Assembly: GCA_963761445.1 (NCBI GenBank)
Contig: CAVXHV010000009.1
Coordinates: 496,001 to 560,000 of the forward strand
DNA from: CAVXHV01 sp963761445
GTDB lineage: Bacteria > Planctomycetota > Planctomycetia > Isosphaerales > Isosphaeraceae
Reading direction: 5' to 3'
DNA length: 64,000 nucleotides
Shown here: positions 58,598 through 64,000 of the stretch, piece by piece
Layout of the letters: every line of letters begins with the position of its first letter
Numbering within the stretch: the first letter of the stretch is position 1
Position numbers and translations under genes: made by a program
Notes under the pieces: generated by a model
What the model was told of the DNA's origin: nothing
The model's database searches: none
What the model saw: the letters and a program-made list of their open reading frames with translations, nothing else

Positions 58598-59858
58598 TCA
58601 GGCGAACAGCTCGGGGATAGGCTGGGCGCCTTCGACGGGCGGAAACGGTTGGCCACCGCGCCGGGGCAGATACCGGCCGGGATCGACGCCCAGGGTGTGA
58701 TAGATCGACGCCAGCACGTCTTGAGGTGTAACCGGGCGGTCGGCTGGATAGGCGGCGTGCGCGTCGCTTCTGCCCAGGACCTGGCCGCCTCGAATGCCGG
58801 CACCGGCCATGGCGATGCTCCAGACCCCCGGCCAGTGATCGCGACCGCCGGCTGAATTCAAGCGCGGAGTGCGGCCGAACTCGCCCGCGGCGACCACGAG
58901 TGTGCTCTGAAGGAGGCCCCGGCGATCGAGGTCGACGATCAAGGCGGAAAAGGCACGATCGAGATCCGGCAGCAACACCCGGCGGTAGTCATCCAGCGTG
59001 CTGAAGGGAGCACCGCCGTGACAGTCCCATGTGACCTGGTTGAAGACGGTGTCGAACATGTTGACCGTGACCACGCGGACGCCCGCTTCGACCAGCCGGC
59101 GCGCCAGGAGACAGCTTTGCCCGAACGTGGTGCGCCCAAATTCATCGCGGAGGCGATCTGGCTCAAGAGCGAGGTCGAAGGGATTCTCGCCGGAGGCGCT
59201 GGGCCGCTTCCTCAGTCGAGCCGGCTCTTGCCCGCATCCTGGCTGCATGCGCGTCGAACTGTGGGCTGGCCGGGTCCGAGCCCAGGGAAAACGGATCGCA
59301 GCGCGCGCCGAGCCAGGCGGAGGTCTGTCCATGCGGGATGTCGATCCCGGTGGCCCTGATGGGCCCGGGTAAAAGAGCGAAAGCGGGCATGCCGTTCCTC
59401 GCTCCCAGCACATGCGCGGCGAGCGAGCCGAAGTGGGGCGCTTCCTCGCCGGCGCGACACAACCTGCCGGTCTGGAGAAGCTGGCAGCCCGTCTCGTGGA
59501 TCGGGGCTTCTTCGTGATGCAACGAGCGGATGATCGCCAATCGATCCATCCGCGCCGCCAGGCGCGGCAGGTGCTCGGATATTCGAACGCCCGGACACCG
59601 CGTCGCAATTGAGCCGAACGGCCCACGCAATTCGGCGGGCGCATCGGGCTTCGGATCCCAGGTTTCGAGCTGGCTGGGCCCGCCGACTAAAAGCAGCAAA
59701 ATCACGGACCGGTCAGCCGGCAAGTCGGGCGCAGACTCACGGGCCAGCGCGGGCGCTCCGGCTCCCAGCCAACCGAAGCCCAGGCCACCCAGCCGCAAAA
59801 GGTCGCGTCGACCCAGTTCCGAACGATCCGCTCTGCCGCTCTCGGCGCGCTCTCTCAT
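58598..59858 (-). CDS. DUF1501-family protein with Tat-like signal (frameshifted)
   Basis: An exported sulfatase/alkaline-phosphatase-fold-like family. The N-terminus has ELGRRDLLRLGGLGFGWLG, a twin-Arg signal. LLLLVGGPSQLETWDPKPD, IRSLHHEEAPIHETGC and ATGIDIPHGQTSAWLG are typical. The frame changes near 59180-59200. The rest (SCLLARRLVEAGVRVVTVN, TWDCHGGAPFSTLD, VVAAGEFGRTPRLNS, GRDHWPGVWSIAMAG) is standard. It converges with the cytochrome-WD40 gene, 21 bp away. In planctomycetes DUF1501 proteins usually accompany PSCyt/PSD proteins; their reaction is unknown. Confidence 0.86.
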
Positions 59859-60243
59859 GCTTTTAGCTCCCGGCACGAACTGTCAATCGGCCATCTTATC
59901 GCCAGGAACAGTCGAACGACAGGTGTTATTGCTGCGCAAGATAGGGCGGCCAGGATCGAGCGACACACTATGTTAATCACTTATTCATAAGTCGAGTGCG
60001 AGTTGCTCGCGGGCTGACGGTCGCGACAGCTCGGCCGGGCATTGATCCGCAGCATGGACCGTCGCGCGTGACCCTGCCGGTTTTTCCGATTATAGCGAAT
60101 ATGGGAAATCTGCGCAACTGCGGCAAAATCGGTTTAACTCGCGTTTTGAGTTGAGCCGATAAGATCGTCAACGGACGGTTTGAGATCAGCGGCGCCGCGC
60201 GGTGGAAGCGGTTGAGCTGGCGGCGAGGGGGGGATTGCAAGGC
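59859..60243. other. 385-bp divergent intergenic region
   Basis: Between DUF1501 and TolC-family genes. Lower GC around 59965-59990 (TTAATCACTTATTCATAAG) suggests promoter sequence. No gene or RNA is seen. Confidence 0.4.
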
Positions 60244-61854
60244 ATGTCAGTCGGCTGCTACCGACGTGGTGTGACGTTGGTTTTCGTGCTGATTGCGATG
60301 GGGCTTCCGCGAGCGAGGGGGCAGGCGCCGACCATCGAGGAGAGCGGGCTCTTGCTCAAGGGCGCGCAGGGCCTGCGAACGCCGGGCTCGATGAACTCAC
60401 TGCTGGGAGCGATGCCGGGCTCGAGCGGGATCACGTTCGGGATGCAGCCTGGTCGCGACGACATGATTCTGGGGAAGGTCGGCTTGGGGGCGCCTCGCGT
60501 GCCAACGTCGATCACAACTCCGGGAGGCGTTTACCAGGGTCCGGCGAGGGGACAAGGAATTGCCGCGCCTCGCCCGGCACCGATCCCGCCCCCCTTGCTC
60601 TACGGCACGATGGAGCTGCCCGCGCAAGAGGATGAGGGACCGCCCGACGGATTGACGATCGACCTGGCCATCGAGTTGTTGGTCGAGGGAAACCTCGACC
60701 TCCGCTCCAAGTTTCTCGAGATTCCGCAGGCACGGGCCGACGTGCTGACGGCAAGCCTGCGGGCCAACCCGATTTTCTATGCGGACAGCCAGCTTGTTCC
60801 ATACGGCTCGGATTCGCTGAAGAGGCCGGATGGGCCGACTCAGTACGACGTGAATTTCTCGCACCCGGTTGACCTTTCGCACAAGCGACAGGCCCGAACG
60901 GACTATGCCTCGCGCGCACTCAAGGTGATCGAAGCGCAGTACCAGGATGCAGTACGACTGGCGATCGGCAATCTGTACAGCGCCTACGTCGACGTTCTGA
61001 TGGCGCGCGCGGCCGTTCGCTACATGCAGGCGAGCCTGAAGGGGAACGATGAATACGTGCGGGTCACACAGGGGCTCTATGAAAACAAGACCCTGACGAG
61101 TGCTGACGTCGATCAGGCCAAGTCGGACCGTGAGATCGTGGCGGTGGGACTGCTGGACGCGGAAGAAGCCCTGCTCAAGCGGAAGCGCGTGCTGGGCGAG
61201 ATCTTGAACCTGCCGCCGGAGGAGTCCGAGAGGCTCGAGCTGCGTGGGAAGCTGGCCGAGACAGGGCCGCCGCCGCCACCCTTTGCCGAGCTGATCCAGC
61301 TCGCGGGTGATTGCCGGCCGGACCTGGCTTCGTATCGGCTGGGCGTTCACGCAGCGGATGCCAACGTCAAGCTCCAACTGGCGAATCGTTTTTCGGACGC
61401 GTACTTACTTTATCAGCCTTATACGTATCAAAATAACGCACCTTATGGCAGGCAGAGCGGCACGTCGTGGGCGCTGGGGATCACAGTGCCCCTGCCCTTG
61501 TACAATCGCAATCAGGGAAACATCGATCGGGCGCGGATCAACGTCACCCAGACACAGCAGCAACTGGCGCTGATCGAGCGCCGGCTGGTCACCGAGGTGC
61601 AGCAGGCCTTAGGCGAATACGTGGCCAGCGGCCGGATCGTGGAGCGCGTCCGCGTGCACGTGCTGCCGGGGCTCAAGCGCGCTTACGAGAATCGTCAGGA
61701 GCTATTCAAGGAAGGGGAGATCAGCAAGTTCGTCTTCCTGGACGCCCAGCGCAAGTACAACGACACGGTGAAAGCGTATCTCGATTCCGCGGCGCGGCAC
61801 CGGCGGAGCATGCTCGACCTGAACACGGTGGTCGGGCAGCGGATCATGCCGTGA
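60244..61854 (+). CDS. TolC-family outer-membrane efflux protein
   Basis: A 536-aa protein, intact. Signal peptide at residues 1-27 (GVTLVFVLIAMGLPRARG). A Gly/Pro-rich linker of about 110 aa is longer than usual. The TolC repeats follow: ALKVIEAQYQDAVRLAIGNL, KTLTSADVDQAKSDREIVA, SWALGITVPLPLYNRNQGNI and VTEVQQALGEYVASGRIV. The order matches heavy-metal CnrC/CzcC-type members. It should form a trimeric outer-membrane channel. No fusion protein or RND pump is adjacent. Confidence 0.9.
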   Translation: MSVGCYRRGVTLVFVLIAMGLPRARGQAPTIEESGLLLKGAQGLRTPGSMNSLLGAMPGSSGITFGMQPGRDDMILGKVGLGAPRVPTSITTPGGVYQGPARGQGIAAPRPAPIPPPLLYGTMELPAQEDEGPPDGLTIDLAIELLVEGNLDLRSKFLEIPQARADVLTASLRANPIFYADSQLVPYGSDSLKRPDGPTQYDVNFSHPVDLSHKRQARTDYASRALKVIEAQYQDAVRLAIGNLYSAYVDVLMARAAVRYMQASLKGNDEYVRVTQGLYENKTLTSADVDQAKSDREIVAVGLLDAEEALLKRKRVLGEILNLPPEESERLELRGKLAETGPPPPPFAELIQLAGDCRPDLASYRLGVHAADANVKLQLANRFSDAYLLYQPYTYQNNAPYGRQSGTSWALGITVPLPLYNRNQGNIDRARINVTQTQQQLALIERRLVTEVQQALGEYVASGRIVERVRVHVLPGLKRAYENRQELFKEGEISKFVFLDAQRKYNDTVKAYLDSAARHRRSMLDLNTVVGQRIMP

Positions 61855-61961
61855 CGCGCTCGAGCGTGGAAAAGAAAAGAGAGGTCGACGCAGCCCTGGC
61901 CGGGCTGCGCGGAGCTCCTCATGGGGCGAACGATTGGAATCGGACAGTCAGGTCGACGGCC

Positions 61962-64000
61962 TCATAAGCCAATCGCCGACTTGATTCGCTTTCCTTCTAA
62001 CTGCTCGGATGCGACTCCTTGAATAACGCTGCCCGGAATGGGCATGTTCGCGATCAATTCGTCCAACGCGCCAATCGCTGCGGCATCAGCCTCACCCGAC
62101 CAAAGCGGCGCACCCGCGGGGTATGCTGGGGTACGTGCGATCGACGCAGGTCCGGTCTGGTCGATCCCCGGCGACGCCAGTGTGCCGGACAGATACCGGG
62201 TGATGAGAGCTTCGATTCCTGTACCGCCTGTCGGCGGTGGCGGCCCTTTGGCAACAACTCCCGATTTCGGGCTGCGACCGGGCGGATTGACAGGTGCCTC
62301 GCCCGGGCCGCTAACGATCGCTAGTGGGCCAATCCCTGAAGTGTTTGTGATCTCTATGCCGTTCACGATGGCATTGTCAGTGTCGGCAGTAAATTGGATG
62401 ACAATCTGGCCGGAGGCATTGGCTGCGACGGTGAAGGTCTCGGCAATCGCAACGTTCTCTCCGCCCGCAGCGAACCATACATCGAAGTTCGTAAGTTCGT
62501 TGACTCCATTGATTACTACGTTGAAAATGCGCTTGCCAGCGGAGTTGTAAAAGATCTCGGCAAAGTCAAGGCGAACGTTGAATGACGCGAGCCGTGTCAG
62601 GTTGGGAATGGTGTAGAAGAATGAGGTCCCAAAGCGCACGGTCTGATAGACTGCTTGCGGTGCCGGGTTGGTCACCTGGCTGGTGGTGATCGGAGCCGTC
62701 GTGTACGTAGTCTGGCCTGCGCTATAATCGGTGTCCGCTACAAAGTTTCCGCTGGCCGCCCCGCCTGTATCTAAGTCGATGAAGGTGGGTGTTGGGGTAA
62801 CCTGGATCCCATTGACCATGGGGTTGTCGATATACGCGGTGAACAGGATGACGATCTGGCCGGCGGGATTCGCAGTGGCGGTGAAGTTCTCGGCAATCGC
62901 GGTGTTTTTACGCGCGCTGTCGCCCAGATGTCGAATTCCGTCAGAACCTGTGTGTCGTTAATGAGGACATTGAACTCGCGATCGACGGCGGCATTGTAAT
63001 AGATCTCGGCGAAATCCAAGCGCACGTTGTATAACTGGCCGGGGTTCAGGTTGGGGATCGTGTAGGTCATGCCAGGATCGAAGCGAACTGACTGATAGAC
63101 CGCCTGGGGAGCGGGGTCAAGCACGGCGTTGGTGTTGATCGCGGCGGTGGTCGAGGTGAACTGAGTGTTCCCGCTGTAGTCGGTGTCTGCCGAATAAAAG
63201 CCGGCGCCGGAGGTGCTGCCGGCGTTGATCGCGACTGAGCCCGGCAGCGGCGTGATCTGGATGCCATTGACCATCGGGTTGTCGATGTATGCCGTGTACA
63301 GGAGCTGTTAGCGATTGCAACGAAGTTCTCGGCGATCGCGTCGTCCTCGCCGCCCGCTGCGGCGACTACATCAAAGTTAGTGAGGATGTTCACTCCGTTG
63401 ATGGCCACGTTGAAGACGCGCTGGCCTGCGGACGTGAAGTATGTCTCTGCGAAGTCGAGCCGGACGTTGTACGAGGCTCCCGGGGTGAGGTTGGGGATCG
63501 TGTACGCGAAGGAAGTTCCGAATCGAACGTTTTGATAGACCACCTGAGGCGCGGGAACGGCCACGTTGCTGGTGTTGATCGAGGCGGTTGTCGGGGTGGT
63601 CTGGGTGGGCCCGCTGTAATCTGTGTCTGGCACGTAAGACCCGGCGGCAGTAGTGCTGCCGGCGTTGATCGCGATTGCGCCTGGCAGCGTTGTGACCGCG
63701 ATGCCGTTGACCATACCGTTGTTGGTCGGCGACGTGAACTGGATCACGATCTGGCCCTGGCTAGTGGCGTATCCGATGAAGTTTTCAGCGATGGCTCGAT
63801 ATTCGGCATCGGTCGCCGCTTAGATATCAAAGTTTGTCAAAGCGGTCACGCCATTGATGCTCACGTCGAGGAGGCGGTCGCCGGCGGCAGGGTAATAGAT
63901 CTCGGCGAAATCGAGACGGACGTTGTATGAGGCTCCCGGAATCAGATTGGGAATGGTGTACGAGAAGGAGGAAGGATTCTCGTATCGGACCGACTGATAG
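61962..64000 (-). CDS. Tandem malectin-like repeat protein, 5' end outside the window (frameshifted)
   Basis: Several repeats of about 150 aa with a period near 450 bp (MVNGI cores near 62819, 63274 and 63714). Each has RLDFAEIYYNAAG-like and FNVVINGVNELTNFDVWFA-like strands of malectin, a carbohydrate-binding fold. The frame changes near 62910, 63300 and 63790, close to the same place in each unit (after the ENFT-type strand). The C-terminal 120 aa (GPGEAPVNPPGRSPKSGVV onward) are Pro/Gly-rich and unrelated. The start lies beyond 64000. Probably exported; binds sugars or polymers. Confidence 0.75.

Overview
The window looks like chromosomal DNA of a high-GC planctomycete (class Planctomycetia; an Isosphaeraceae- or Gemmataceae-like organism is my guess, not proven). 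The signs are ECF sigma factors fused or coupled to other modules, paired ECF sigma and Ser/Thr kinase operons, a c-type cytochrome domain fused to WD40 repeats, a DUF1501 protein, a PPC-domain protein, LEPR-XLL-like N-termini (RLEDRTLLS, AEERTLLA) on giant exported proteins, three Uma2 genes and many palindromic intergenic repeats. An lpxB gene fits a Gram-negative envelope. I see no rRNA, tRNA or CRISPR array.

Layout. 0.2-9 kb: Rrf2 regulator; ECF sigma fused to carboxypeptidase-regulatory-like domains (broken by frameshifts); an unknown 269-aa protein; lpxB; a hairpin terminator; a PAS-AAA+-Fis regulator without GAFTGA; a LexA/cI-like repressor without its Ser/Lys dyad. 9-16.3 kb: CocE-type hydrolase, SDR, PduO-type adenosyltransferase, TolB-like propeller, two tandem DinB proteins, Uma2 and hicAB. 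16.4-21.7 kb: glutaredoxin, zinc ribbon, a BolA-like small protein and a HEPN protein in one minus-strand run; an intact molybdopterin oxidoreductase with a remnant of a second copy; a DUF433/DUF5615 pair; a second Uma2.

22.1-47.9 kb is the most striking block. It holds two modules, each an ECF sigma factor, a membrane Ser/Thr kinase and a giant exported protein. One runs sigma, kinase-TPR, giant protein on the plus strand. The other has sigma and kinase-WD40 on the minus strand, divergent from a 3128-aa giant protein. Both giants end in the same TadG-like beta-solenoid, S53 (sedolisin) peptidase and tail, but their N-terminal halves differ: about 17 NHL repeats versus autotransporter-like beta-strand repeats. 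The duplication continues into 3' noncoding DNA. A plausible reading is that each sigma/kinase pair controls its surface protein.

48.3-52.7 kb: a complete 4375-bp IS21-family element with 34-bp terminal inverted repeats and a 6-bp target duplication, inserted in a DUF4058 gene. Besides istA and istB it carries a double zinc-finger protein and a ParB-like protein. 52.9-64 kb: exonuclease-like protein, third Uma2, PPC protein, cytochrome-WD40 protein, DUF1501 protein, TolC-family protein and a tandem malectin-like protein running off the right edge.

Caveat: at least ten otherwise good genes are cut by single-base frameshifts, often in GC-rich runs. Indel errors in the assembly are the simplest explanation, so I annotate these as interrupted CDS rather than certain pseudogenes.
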